Positions 39,402 to 47,345 of a stretch of 64,000 bases of DNA are shown here, piece by piece (within the stretch, counting starts at the first letter, position 1; each line of letters starts with the position of its first letter). The stretch is from Rhizobium sp. G21 (GTDB lineage: Bacteria > Pseudomonadota > Alphaproteobacteria > Rhizobiales > Rhizobiaceae). Under the pieces are notes generated by a model, which made no database searches, was not told the origin of the DNA, and saw only the letters and a list, made by a program, of their open reading frames with translations. The position numbers and the translations under genes are program-made. The stretch lies in assembly GCF_014158035.1 (NCBI RefSeq), contig NZ_JACFXW010000004.1, positions 62,001 to 126,000 on the forward strand. Reading direction: 5' to 3'.

Positions 39402-39875
39402 TCAGGCGGCTTTCTGCGCTTCGATCTGCGCCAGGGCGACCTTTTGCGAGAGAGCGTTGGTCTGGATGTCGATCTTGCGCGGTTTCAAAGCCTCGGGGAT
39501 CTCGCGCACGAGATCGATCGACAGAAGACCATTCTGCAGATCGGCGCCGTTTACCTGGACATGGTCGGCGAGCTCGAAGCGGTGCTCGAATGGCCGGCCG
39601 GCGATGCCGCGATGCAGGTAGCCGTCATTGGCGGCCTCCTGCTTCTTGCCGCTGACGGTCAGAAGGTTGGACTGGAAGGTCACGTCGAGATCTTCCTGAG
39701 CAAAGCCGGCCACCGCAATCGAAATGCGGTAGCTGTCGTCACCAGTCTTGACGATGTCATAAGGCGGCCAGTCGCTAATCGAACGGGCGCGCTGGGCGTT
39801 TTCCAGAAGATTGAAAACCCGGTCGAAGCCGACGGTCGAGCGGAACAGGGGTGCGTAGTCGTAAGATGTTGCCAT
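39402..39875 (-). CDS. Small heat-shock protein, Hsp20 family
   Basis: 157 aa. The IbpA-type N-terminus is TSYDYAPLFRSTVGFDRVFN. The alpha-crystallin domain runs from WPPYDIVKTGDDSYRISIAV through NLLTVSGKKQE to FELADHVQVNGADLQNGLLS, with the family GIAGRPFEHRF loop. It acts as an ATP-independent chaperone holding unfolded proteins. The second of two adjacent ATGs (39875) has the better Shine-Dalgarno spacing. The leader carries a ROSE-like thermometer, so translation should be heat-induced. Confidence 0.9.
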   Translation of the reverse strand: MATSYDYAPLFRSTVGFDRVFNLLENAQRARSISDWPPYDIVKTGDDSYRISIAVAGFAQEDLDVTFQSNLLTVSGKKQEAANDGYLHRGIAGRPFEHRFELADHVQVNGADLQNGLLSIDLVREIPEALKPRKIDIQTNALSQKVALAQIEAQKAA

Positions 39876-39881
39876 AGCCAT

Positions 39882-39985
39882 ATCCTCCTTGAAGCAACAT
39901 GGGTACGGAAGCGCCGAAAGCGGCGCTCCCAGCAAGTCCAGCCCTGTCTTCAGCAGCTGGCGACAACCGATTTGGTTTTTGAGAA
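39882..39985 (-). promoter_or_regulatory. ROSE-like RNA thermometer in the hsp20 leader
   Basis: The leader ends in TTGCTTCAAGGAGGAT (minus strand, 39897-39882). TT and CTT can pair with the Shine-Dalgarno AAGGAGGA across a CAAG loop, leaving the G of UUGCU bulged. This is the conserved final hairpin of ROSE thermometers of rhizobial small heat-shock genes. A strong upstream hairpin (GAGCGCCG/CGGCGCTTC, about 39905-39930) also fits the multi-hairpin layout. Masking of the ribosome site at low temperature is predicted, not shown. Confidence 0.6.
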
Positions 39986-40045
39986 TTTTCGTTTCAAGAG
40001 AGTCAGCAGAAAAAATTGAAGGCGGTAAGGGCCGCCAGGATCAGC

Positions 40046-41077
40046 TCAATCGAGCTCGTAGACTGCAGCATTGTCCTGGATCTCACGCAGCCCTTTGTAG
40101 GATGCGTGTCGCAGATTGCCGTCGTCGGTCCAGCCGCGGAATTCGATCTCGGCGATCAGGGTCGGCTGCGCGAAGACGTAATTCTTGCCCTTGAGCGGCA
40201 CGACCGGCGTCCTCGTCTTCAGCGTGTCGAGCGTCTTCTTCAGGTAGGCTGCATCCTTTTCCTTGAAGCCTGTGCCGACTTCGCCGACATAGATCCAGTC
40301 GTGGCCACGCCGGGCGGCAAGCAGCAGGCTGCCGATCCCGCCTCGGGCGGTGGCGGACTGTTCGTAGCCGACGATCATGAAACTCTCGCTCTGAATGCAT
40401 TTAATCTTCAGCCAGTCGCCAGTCCGGCCGGATCGATAGGGACGGTCCCGGTGCTTGGCGATAATGCCTTCCAGTCCAAGCGAGCGGGCGTTCTCCAGGA
40501 GCTCGGCCCCGTCACCCTGCACCTCCTCGGAAAGCTGTATCGCGCCAACGGCGCCGTCGAGCAGGTCGGTGAGGAGATGGCGGCGGACCGACAGTTCGGT
40601 CTTCGTCAGATCGTGCCCGTCGAAATAGAGTAGATCGAAGGCGTAAAGAATGGATTCCGTGGAGGCACGCTCGCCGCCGCGTCCGCCGAGCGAGCGCTGC
40701 AAGGCTCCAAAGTCGGATCGTCCCTCGCTGTTCAGCACCACAGCTTCGCCATCCAGAATCGCGGTTCCAACCCCAAGCTCTTTGGCAGCTGCTGCGATCG
40801 CCGGAAACCGATGCGTCCAGTCATGGCCGCCGCGCGTGATGATGCGGACGCCCTTTGGCTCGATGTGGATCGCCAGACGGTATCCGTCCCATTTGACCTC
40901 ATAGGCCCAATCAGGACCGGTCGGTGGAGCTGACTTCAGCAAGGCAAGGCATGGCTCGACCCGGTCTGGCATTGGATCGAAGGGAAGATTCGGCTGCGCC
41001 GGGTCGCGCTTCCGGCGCGGCTGCGATTTGGCGGAAAGACTGTCGTCCTGTAGAAGGGGCTTCGCCGGTCTCTTCAT
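40046..41077 (-). CDS. ATP-dependent DNA ligase (LigD ligase-domain type)
   Basis: 343 aa. Nucleotidyl-transfer motif I is VKWDGYRLAIHI (lysine), followed by AILDGEAVVLN, YAFDLLYFDGHDL, GLEGIIAKHRDRPYRSGRTG with the WLKIKC motif, and an OB-fold end EIEFRGWTDDGNLRHASYKG. It lacks the phosphoesterase and polymerase domains of the ligase at 35639. Its ATG overlaps the upstream ku stop, so it is made with Ku and is a second end-joining ligase. Frame intact. Confidence 0.9.
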   Translation of the reverse strand: MKRPAKPLLQDDSLSAKSQPRRKRDPAQPNLPFDPMPDRVEPCLALLKSAPPTGPDWAYEVKWDGYRLAIHIEPKGVRIITRGGHDWTHRFPAIAAAAKELGVGTAILDGEAVVLNSEGRSDFGALQRSLGGRGGERASTESILYAFDLLYFDGHDLTKTELSVRRHLLTDLLDGAVGAIQLSEEVQGDGAELLENARSLGLEGIIAKHRDRPYRSGRTGDWLKIKCIQSESFMIVGYEQSATARGGIGSLLLAARRGHDWIYVGEVGTGFKEKDAAYLKKTLDTLKTRTPVVPLKGKNYVFAQPTLIAEIEFRGWTDDGNLRHASYKGLREIQDNAAVYELD

Positions 41078-41888
41078 TTGCCGGCCCGGGTCTCGGCCGC
41101 GACCGACTTCTTCAACGCATCCATGATATTGATGACGTTGTTCGGGGCGGGTGCCGAGGCCGGGGCTTTCGCCTTGGCCTTCGACGGCTTTTTCAGTGCC
41201 TTCTTCTTGGCGGCAATGAGGTCGAGCAACCGATCCTGCACCGGATCTATCACCATCTTCGGGTTCCAGTGCTGCGTCTGCTGCTTGATCAGTTGCTGTA
41301 CCAGGGGCATCATCTCGCTGTCCGCCGTCTCGCCGTCATCGATCCCGGCAAAATAGGTATCCTCGTCACGGACTTCATCCCCATAACGTAATGTCCAGAG
41401 GACGATACCCTTGCCACGTGGCTCCAGCATGACGGCGCGTTCCCGGCGGGAGATTACCAGCCGAGAGATGCCGACCATGTCCTGCGCTTCCATCGCATCG
41501 CGGATGACGGAGAAGGCCTCCTGCCCGACGGGATCGTTTGGCGACAGGTAATAGGGGTGTCGAGCCAGATCCATTCCACGCTGTCGCGCGGCGTGAAGGT
41601 CGAGATGTCGATCGTCTTCGTGCTATCGAGCGCGACATTCTCCAGCTCTTCGTCTTCCAGCATGACGTAGTCGTTCTCGCCACGCTGGTAGCCCTTGACC
41701 TCGTCCTCGTCCTTGACCTCTTTGCCGGTGACGCTGTCGACATAGTGGCTGACCACACGGTTCTGGGTTTCGCGGTTGAGGGTGTGAAAGCGAACCTTCT
41801 CGCTCTCGGAGGTCGCCGGCATCATCTGCACCGGGCAGGTGACCAGCGACAGTTTGAGATAGCCTTTCCAATAGGGACGAACTGCCAT
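41074..41888 (-). CDS. ku: Ku protein, first copy (frame broken once)
   Basis: Bacterial Ku binds broken DNA ends and recruits LigD. It starts MAVRPYWKGYLKLSLVTCPV and has the core VRFHTLNRETQNRVVSHYVD, EVKGYQRGENDYVMLEDEEL and YYLSPNDPVGQEAFSVIRDA. The lysine-rich tail ends KKSVAAETRAGK. One base is missing at 41554-41557 (a run of G on the plus strand), between LDTP and YYLSP. Restoring it gives 272 codons. A GGAGGAGACC Shine-Dalgarno precedes ATG 41888. Its start is 12 bp after the stop of the second ku and its stop overlaps the ligase start. Confidence 0.9.
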
Positions 41889-41900
41889 GGTCTCCTCCGA

Positions 41901-42798
41901 TCAACCGGCGCGGCGGGTTTGCGACGCCGCAGACTTGGTTTTGGCAGCGGCGGGCTTGGCCGCCTTCTGACGCGACGTGCCCTTGTTGGCGTTGGCCGCC
42001 GTCCGCTTCGGTTCGGCCTTCTTCCCACCAATGCCGGCGCTCTCCTGAGAGCCTGGAGAAGATCGCTGGGTTTCGAGGCGGGCGGAGCCTTCTTCTTCGG
42101 AAGCGCCCTGCCCTCGATCTTGGCCTTCACCAGTTCGGCGACGGCAGCTTCGTAGCGATCGTCGAACGTGCTGGCGTCGAAGCTGCCCTTCTTGGTGCCG
42201 ATGATGTGCTCGGCGAGCTCAAGCATCTCGCCTTGGATCTTCAGATCGGGCAGTTCCTCGAACGCTTCTTCGGACGAGCGCACCTCGTAATCGAAGTTCA
42301 GCGTGGTCGCGATCAGCCCTTTGCCGTGTGGCCGGATGAGAACTGTACGCACACGGCGGAAGAGGACGGTGCAGGCGATCGCGGCGACCTTGGCTTTTTC
42401 ATGCCGTCGCGCAAAAGCACAAAGGCGTCGGTGCCCATCTTGTCCGGCGCCAGATAGTACGGCTTGTCGAAATAGACGTCATCGATCTCGTTGCAGGGGA
42501 TGAAGGCATCGATCTTGAGCGTCTTGTCACTTTCGGGCACGGCCGCTGCCACTTCCTCTGGCTCGAGCACGATGTATTGCCCGTTTTCGATCTCGTAGCC
42601 CTTCACCTGATCGTCACGTTCGACCGGATCGCCGGTCTCGATGTCGACGAACTCGCGCTTCACCCGGTTGCCCGTCTTGCGGTTCAGCGTGTTGAAGGCG
42701 ATCCGCTCCGAGGATGATGCCGCGGTGTAGAGGGCAACCGGGCAAGCGACCTCTCCGAATTTGATGAAGCCTTTCCAATTCGCTCTTGGGGCAACCAT
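41901..42798 (-). CDS. ku: Ku protein, second copy (frame broken twice)
   Basis: It begins MVAPRANWKGFIKFGEVACP after AGGAG. The core regions are IAFNTLNRKTGNRVKREFVD, KGYEIENGQYIVLEPEEV and KPYYLAPDKMGTDAFVLLRD, then VRTVLIRPHGKGLIATTLNF. The lysine/alanine-rich tail (for example KGTSRQKAAKPAAAKTKS) is typical of long rhizobial Ku. An A is missing at 42395-42399 and one base at about 42044-42050. With both, 300 codons. Adjacent paired ku genes in rhizobia can form heterodimers. First gene of the operon ku, ku, ligase. Confidence 0.9.
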
Positions 42799-42996
42799 GA
42801 CGCAAAACTCCTGACGCAACCTAGGCGATTCAAGCGAATCAGCAGGCAATTGTTCCGAGTCGAAACGAATCATTTTTCAAGGACTTAGGCCGATAGCGCC
42901 GCTCGTTTTGCGAGTCTGCGCTAGACGCTTGATTCCGGTGCATCTTTTCGGGGCCGCGCGCGTTTCCTCATGCAGCAACCAAAGAGGAGTCCTGCC

Positions 42997-43173
42997 ATGA
43001 GCAAACGTGAACTGATCGATACTGGAACCGACAAGCGTTATGTCCGGCGTGACAAGGAAGGCAAGTTCAAGGAGAGCGTCGACGTCTCGCGATCGCTGTC
43101 TGCCGATGCTCGCCATGACGCGAAGCATGATGCCAAGCCAGGTCAGGGCGACAAGGGCGACCGCAAGCACTGA
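42997..43173 (+). CDS. Small charged hypothetical protein (58 aa)
   Basis: ATG 42997 after AGAGGAGTCCTGCC. MSKRELIDTGTDKRYVRRDK is followed by EGKFKESVDVSRSLSADARH, and a lysine/aspartate/histidine-rich tail. Very hydrophilic and probably disordered. It lies 12 bp upstream of exonuclease III, in an operon divergent from the ku genes across 198 bp. Such proteins are widespread in Rhizobiales without known function. The shared divergent promoter region may link it to the end-joining genes. Confidence 0.7.
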   Translation: MSKRELIDTGTDKRYVRRDKEGKFKESVDVSRSLSADARHDAKHDAKPGQGDKGDRKH

Positions 43174-43185
43174 CGGAAACGCTTA

Positions 43186-43962
43186 GTGAAGCTCGCCACC
43201 TATAACGTCAACGGCATCAACGGCCGGCTTGAGGTCCTGCTCCGCTGGCTTGCCGAGGCGAAGCCTGATGTCGTCTGTCTGCAGGAGTTAAAGGCGCCGG
43301 ACGAGAAGTTTCCCCGCCGCGAGATCGAGCGTGCCGGCTATGGCGCCATCTGGCACGGTCAGAAATCCTGGAATGGTGTGGCGATCCTTGTCCGGGATCA
43401 GGAGCCGCGCGAGACACGCCGCGGCCTTCCAGGCGACCCCGACGACAGCCATAGCCGCTATATCGAAGCAGCGATCGACGGAATGGTGATTGGCTGCCTT
43501 TATCTTCCGAACGGCAATCTGGCCCCCGGTCCGAAATTTGACTACAAGCTCCGCTGGTTCGAACGCCTGAAGTCCTATGCCACCGAGCTGCTCGAACTCG
43601 AGGTGCCGGTCGCCCTTGTCGGCGACTTCAACGTCATGCCGACCGACCTCGACGTCTACGCCCCGGAGCGCTGGCGGGATGATGCCCTGTTCCGGCCGGA
43701 AGTGCGGGCCGCCTATGCCGAACTCATCGCTATGGGCTGGACGGACGCCATTCGGCTGCTGCATCCGGAAGAGTGGATCTACACGTTCTGGAAGTATTTC
43801 CGCAAAGCCTTCGCTCGAAACGCCGGCCTTCGCATCGACCATTTCCTGCTCAGCCCGTCACTGCGGGAACGACTACAGTCCTGTGGGGTGGACAAGTTCG
43901 CCCGTGCATGGGAGCACACCAGCGATCACGCCCCCGCTTGGATTGAGCTGCATGATGATTAG
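43186..43962 (+). CDS. xthA: Exodeoxyribonuclease III (AP endonuclease)
   Basis: 258 aa with all family motifs: ATYNVNGINGRLEVLLRWL, VVCLQELKAPDEKFP (catalytic E), VALVGDFNVMPTDLDVY (D, N), NAGLRIDHFLLSPSL and EHTSDHAPAWIEL (terminal H). It cleaves at abasic sites and trims 3' blocking groups. GTG start. Divergent from and adjacent to the ku-ligase operon, it likely processes ends for the same repair pathway. Confidence 0.92.
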   Translation: MKLATYNVNGINGRLEVLLRWLAEAKPDVVCLQELKAPDEKFPRREIERAGYGAIWHGQKSWNGVAILVRDQEPRETRRGLPGDPDDSHSRYIEAAIDGMVIGCLYLPNGNLAPGPKFDYKLRWFERLKSYATELLELEVPVALVGDFNVMPTDLDVYAPERWRDDALFRPEVRAAYAELIAMGWTDAIRLLHPEEWIYTFWKYFRKAFARNAGLRIDHFLLSPSLRERLQSCGVDKFARAWEHTSDHAPAWIELHDD

Positions 43963-44067
43963 CTCACCTCAGATGAAGAAGTGTGATTTGCCCGCAATGC
44001 CTTGAGAGGCCGCTTGTCTGCCTGATCGCGCCGAGGCGGCGGCAGCGTGAAGCTCGCGGCGAGCCAA

Positions 44068-44232
44068 TCACGGCGACAGACATTCTTCGCAGATCCCGTA
44101 ACAGTCTTCCTCGGTCGATGCGGACCGTCCGCAACACGCGCAAGGGGGCGTCGCCGGATCAGCCGAAACGGTCTCCGGCGGCAGGATCTCAATGTCGGCG
44201 TCTGCGAAGAGGTGTAGGATGTCTTCTTCCAT
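44068..44232 (-). CDS. Zinc-ribbon microprotein (54 aa)
   Basis: ATG 44232, preceded by GGAG, encodes MEEDILHLFADADIEILPPE, then TVSADPATPPCACCGRSAST and EEDCYGICEECLSP. Two CxxC pairs about 13 residues apart (CACC and CEEC, with another C between) form a likely zinc knuckle behind an acidic helix. Strong coding character supports a real small gene. Function unknown. The bases on either side (43963-44067 and 44233-44525) show no other gene. Confidence 0.6.
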   Translation of the reverse strand: MEEDILHLFADADIEILPPETVSADPATPPCACCGRSASTEEDCYGICEECLSP

Positions 44233-44525
44233 CTCGATGCTCCAGGTCGAGGGTTTCGACTCGAGATAGTTACGCGGGCGGCGATCTCAAGATGGGCGTA
44301 TTGATATGCTCTCTGTTGAAATCCGCGCGTGTACCGCCGCGAACTTGATACGAACACAATCGGTGGCTATCTATGTTGCACAGGCGTCGCCGGTGAGTGT
44401 CCGAAGGGATGTTCGCGATCGCCGAAGTCGCTTTCTGCCTTTGACCACGGATGTACTGGCACTGGTGTGAGGAGCGACATGAGAAGGTCGGTGCGAATTC
44501 GCCCCGGCCTTTTTGTTGCGCCAGC

Positions 44526-45227
44526 ATGCGACGCCTGTCGGAACGACCGCATTTTCTTGTTGATCCCGAGCAACGCCCAACCCATCTACGCTGGATGCCG
44601 AAACAGAAGATCATCATCGCGCCCGCGCTCGTGGAGACCTGGACACTGTCGCCGGCCGCCACGTTCGGCTCCTCCGTCCGCGCCAAAGGTATTCTTCTGG
44701 AAGTCCGGGCCCGTCTGCCCCTGGCCGTTCGGAAATCTCTCGACGTGAACGGCATGGCTCTCGTTTTGGGGATGGCGACAGAAGGCGAGCGAGAGTTCGC
44801 CTCGACGTCAGCAGCCGTCACCGCGGCGCTCGGAGGGATCGAAAGCCTGCCGGTCATTCCACGCGAAATTCAGGACATCCTCGCCATCTCCACGACCGAA
44901 CGGCATCGGTGGCTGAAGGACGGCCGTCTTCCGAGCGCCGGAACGCGTACCGTGCGACTGAGCGGCCGCGCAAGGCAGATCACCTTCCATGTGTTCGATC
45001 CCCGCGTGGTGGAGGATCTGCTTGACCGGGCCGTCGTCGATGAATGGCGTGAAGAGGATATCGCCGCGAGAGCTGAGAACAGAAGGCAGGCGGCCTACCG
45101 GGCGAAACTCACCCGTTCGCTCAAGAAGGCGGCGAAGAAGCCAGAGACGGTCGGGAGCGAGATTGATGCCGCGGCCAGCAAGCTGCTTGGCTGGGACGAG
45201 TTCGACGTCGATGGGCTGCTGCGATAG
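44526..45227 (+). CDS. Hypothetical protein with a helix-turn-helix-like segment
   Basis: The ATG at 44526 gives MRRLSERPHFLVDPEQRPTH and 233 aa; an in-frame start at 44451 adds a cysteine-rich nonconserved tail. The middle EIQDILAISTTERHRWLKDG, followed by RLPSAGTRTVRLSGRARQIT, looks like an HTH and wing. The C-terminus is helical and charged (ARAENRRQAAYRAKLTRSLK) ending DEFDVDGLLR. No membrane segment. Probably a DNA-binding protein, but I do not recognise the family. Confidence 0.5.
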   Translation: MRRLSERPHFLVDPEQRPTHLRWMPKQKIIIAPALVETWTLSPAATFGSSVRAKGILLEVRARLPLAVRKSLDVNGMALVLGMATEGEREFASTSAAVTAALGGIESLPVIPREIQDILAISTTERHRWLKDGRLPSAGTRTVRLSGRARQITFHVFDPRVVEDLLDRAVVDEWREEDIAARAENRRQAAYRAKLTRSLKKAAKKPETVGSEIDAAASKLLGWDEFDVDGLLR

Positions 45228-45400
45228 CGGTAGTCCGACATGCGCAGTGATAACAGGCCGCTGGGCATGACTGCCCGCATTTTGCAACCACCATACGTAC
45301 GCGCGCAAGCGACACGTCTACCGCTCACCGAGACGCGATAGGTCCGACCCGCCCGGCGCAAATAAGATCCCGTTATTGCGAACTTGACGGGTCCGTCATT

Positions 45401-45428
45401 TTGACCTATTTACAGAATTCTGTAATTT
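45401..45428 (+). promoter_or_regulatory. Promoter with perfect 16-bp palindrome before the XRE regulator
   Basis: TTACAGAATTCTGTAA (45410-45425) is fully self-complementary. It fills the spacer of a plausible sigma70 promoter: TTGACC at 45401-45406 and TAATTT at 45423-45428, with 16 bp between. The XRE gene starts at 45447. A repressor bound here would block RNA polymerase, so this is the likely autoregulatory operator of that protein. Confidence 0.65.
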
Positions 45429-45446
45429 TAAAGTTTGGAATTCGAT

Positions 45447-45818
45447 ATGACACAGCTCGAATACGACAACATTTTCGACTCGATCACAGACGATCCGATT
45501 GAGGCTGCGGATTTGACGTTGCGATCCGACCTCGTCAACACGCTGGTTGCGATCTTCAAAGAACGAGGGTGGAAAAACGCCGACATCGGAGCGGCGCTTA
45601 ATATCCCACAGTCCCGGGTAAGTGAACTCGTCCGCGGCAAGATTGCGGTACTGTCAGTCCAAAAACTTTTTGGCTACCTCGCGACGCTTGGTTACCGCTT
45701 CAAGCCATCGCTGGATGGCAACCACCACGTGGTGTGCCGAGTCGAGGAAAAACAAAAAGAGGCCGCGAGGCGGGTTCAGACTGCTGACAAACCCCTGGCC
45801 ACATCCAGGGGTTTGTGA
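45447..45818 (+). CDS. XRE/HigA-type regulator with an IS-derived C-terminus
   Basis: Orphan antitoxin-like DNA-binding protein. MTQLEYDNIFDSITDDPIEA leads into the HTH, NADIGAALNIPQSRVSELVR then GKIAVLSVQKLFGYLATLGY, the HTH_37/HigA2 type. The last 15 residues (RVQTADKPLATSRGL) are read from the IS1182 left end that begins at about 45773, so the native tail is lost. No toxin gene is adjacent upstream: 45228-45400 is noncoding. The palindrome at 45410-45425 is its likely operator. Confidence 0.68.
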   Translation: MTQLEYDNIFDSITDDPIEAADLTLRSDLVNTLVAIFKERGWKNADIGAALNIPQSRVSELVRGKIAVLSVQKLFGYLATLGYRFKPSLDGNHHVVCRVEEKQKEAARRVQTADKPLATSRGL

Positions 45819-47319
45819 TTCACTGGGACATGTTGAAGAAACCCGCTCCCGAACAAACGGCTCTCGAGATTGTAACGCTCGACGGGCTTGTCCCGAAGGA
45901 TCATCTGCTTCGCAAGATCGACGCGGTGATCGACTTTTCATTCATCCATGATCGCGTCGCCGGGCTGTACTTCGCCGACAACGGCCGTCCGGCGCTCGAT
46001 CCGACGCGGATGTTCAAGGCGCTGTTCATCGGCTATCTGTTCGGCGTGCGTTCAGAGCGGCAGTTGGTGCGCGAGATCGAGGTGAATGTCGCCTATCGCT
46101 GGTTTCTGCGCCTGAAGCTGACCGATCCGGTCTTCGACGCCTCCACGCTCTCCTAGAAACGCCGCCGTCGCTTCAAGGACGCCTCGGTGGCCCAGAACAT
46201 CTTGGATGCGATCGTGGAGCAGGCGATCCGGCATGGCCTGGTTGATGGGACCGTTCTCTATACGGACTCGACCCATCTGAAGGCCAACGCCAATAAGGGC
46301 AAATACGACCTCCAGATGCTGCAGAAGTCGCGCGCCGATTATTGGGACGATCTCGACCGGTCGATCGAGGCCGAGCAGGCGGCGCATGGCCAGAAGCCGC
46401 TCAAGGAGAAGGAACGCGAGCCGGAGGTGAAGGAAACCAAGGTGTCGCGCAGCGATCCCGACAGCGGCTATGTGGTGCGCGACGGCAAGCCCAAGGGCTT
46501 CTTCTACCTCGATCATCGCATCGTCGACGGTCGCTTCGCCATCATCACCGACACGCATGTGACGCCGGCCAATGTCCATGACTCGATCGTCTATCTGGAC
46601 CGGTTGGACCGGCAGCGGGCGCGCTTCGACTTCAATGTCGGGGCGGTCGGGCTGGACGCGGGCTATGCGACATCCGGCATCGCCAAGGGGCTGGAGGATC
46701 GCGGCGTCATGGGCGTGACAGGCTATCGCAACCCCACCCCGCCAAAGGAGGGGATGATGCGCAAGTCCAGGTTCGTCTACGAGCCAGGAAACGACGGCTA
46801 TCGCTGCCCGCAGGGTCAACTCCTCGCCTACGCCACCACCGACCGGCACGGCTACAAGCATTACCGCTCCGACCCCAAGATCTGCAAGAACTGCCCGCTT
46901 CTCGCCACCTGCACCACCAACGCCAAGGCGGAGCGGACCATCACCCGACATGTCTGGCAGGAAGCCCGTGATCGCACCGACGCCAACCGCAAGACGGCCA
47001 AGGGCAAGGCGATCTACAAACGACGAAAGGAGACGGTCGAGCGCTCCTTCGCCGATGCTAAGCAGTTGCATGGCCATCGCTACGCGCGCTTCCGGGGCCT
47101 CATCAAGGTTCAATGGCAATGCCTGTTGGCCGCGAGCGCCCAGAATATCAAGAAGATCGCCACTGCAATGACCAAAGCCCCGGCCCCAGCCTGGGGATGA
47201 GGGTCTCGACCACCTTGCGCTCACGCCACAACGCTCGAAGAAACACCACCTGAACGAGCGGACCGTAAAACGCAAAAACCCGCCGTGAAAAATCGGCGGG
47301 TTTGTCAGCGGTCTGAGCC
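45773..47319 (+). mobile_element. IS1182-family insertion sequence
   Basis: Terminal inverted repeats of 22 bp at 45773-45794 (GGTTCAGACTGCTGACAAAC...) and 47298-47319 (reverse complement GGCTCAGACCGCTGACAAAC...) differ at two positions. They bound a 1.55-kb element with one transposase gene. It inserted into the 3' end of the XRE gene. A strong terminator lies immediately right of the element (47317-47345) and was probably the native terminator of that gene. Confidence 0.8.
45830..47200 (+). pseudogene. IS1182-family transposase with an in-frame amber codon
   Basis: N-terminal DUF772 region (LVPKDHLLRKIDAVIDFSFI, then DPTRMFKALFIGYLFGVRSE). The catalytic core has D in LYTDSTHLKANANKGKYDLQ and D in VGLDAGYATSGIAKG, a zinc-like CPQG/CKNCPLLATC region, and E in RRKETVERSFADAKQLHGHR. 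A TAG at 46154-46156 interrupts the frame after ASTLS, where family members have Q (CAG): a single C to T change. Both sides remain in one frame of 457 codons, so this is a point nonsense mutation, unlike the indels elsewhere. Confidence 0.8.
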
Positions 47320-47345
47320 GCGCCCAAAAAGGCGCGGCTTTTTTA
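47317..47345 (+). terminator. Intrinsic terminator right of IS1182
   Basis: The stem GCCGCGCC/GGCGCGGC with a CAAAAA loop is followed by TTTTTT. Its left arm touches the IS1182 right inverted repeat. It can serve the transposase and originally probably the XRE gene. The opposite-strand ABC-F gene ends at 47343, so the site may also act bidirectionally. Confidence 0.7.
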
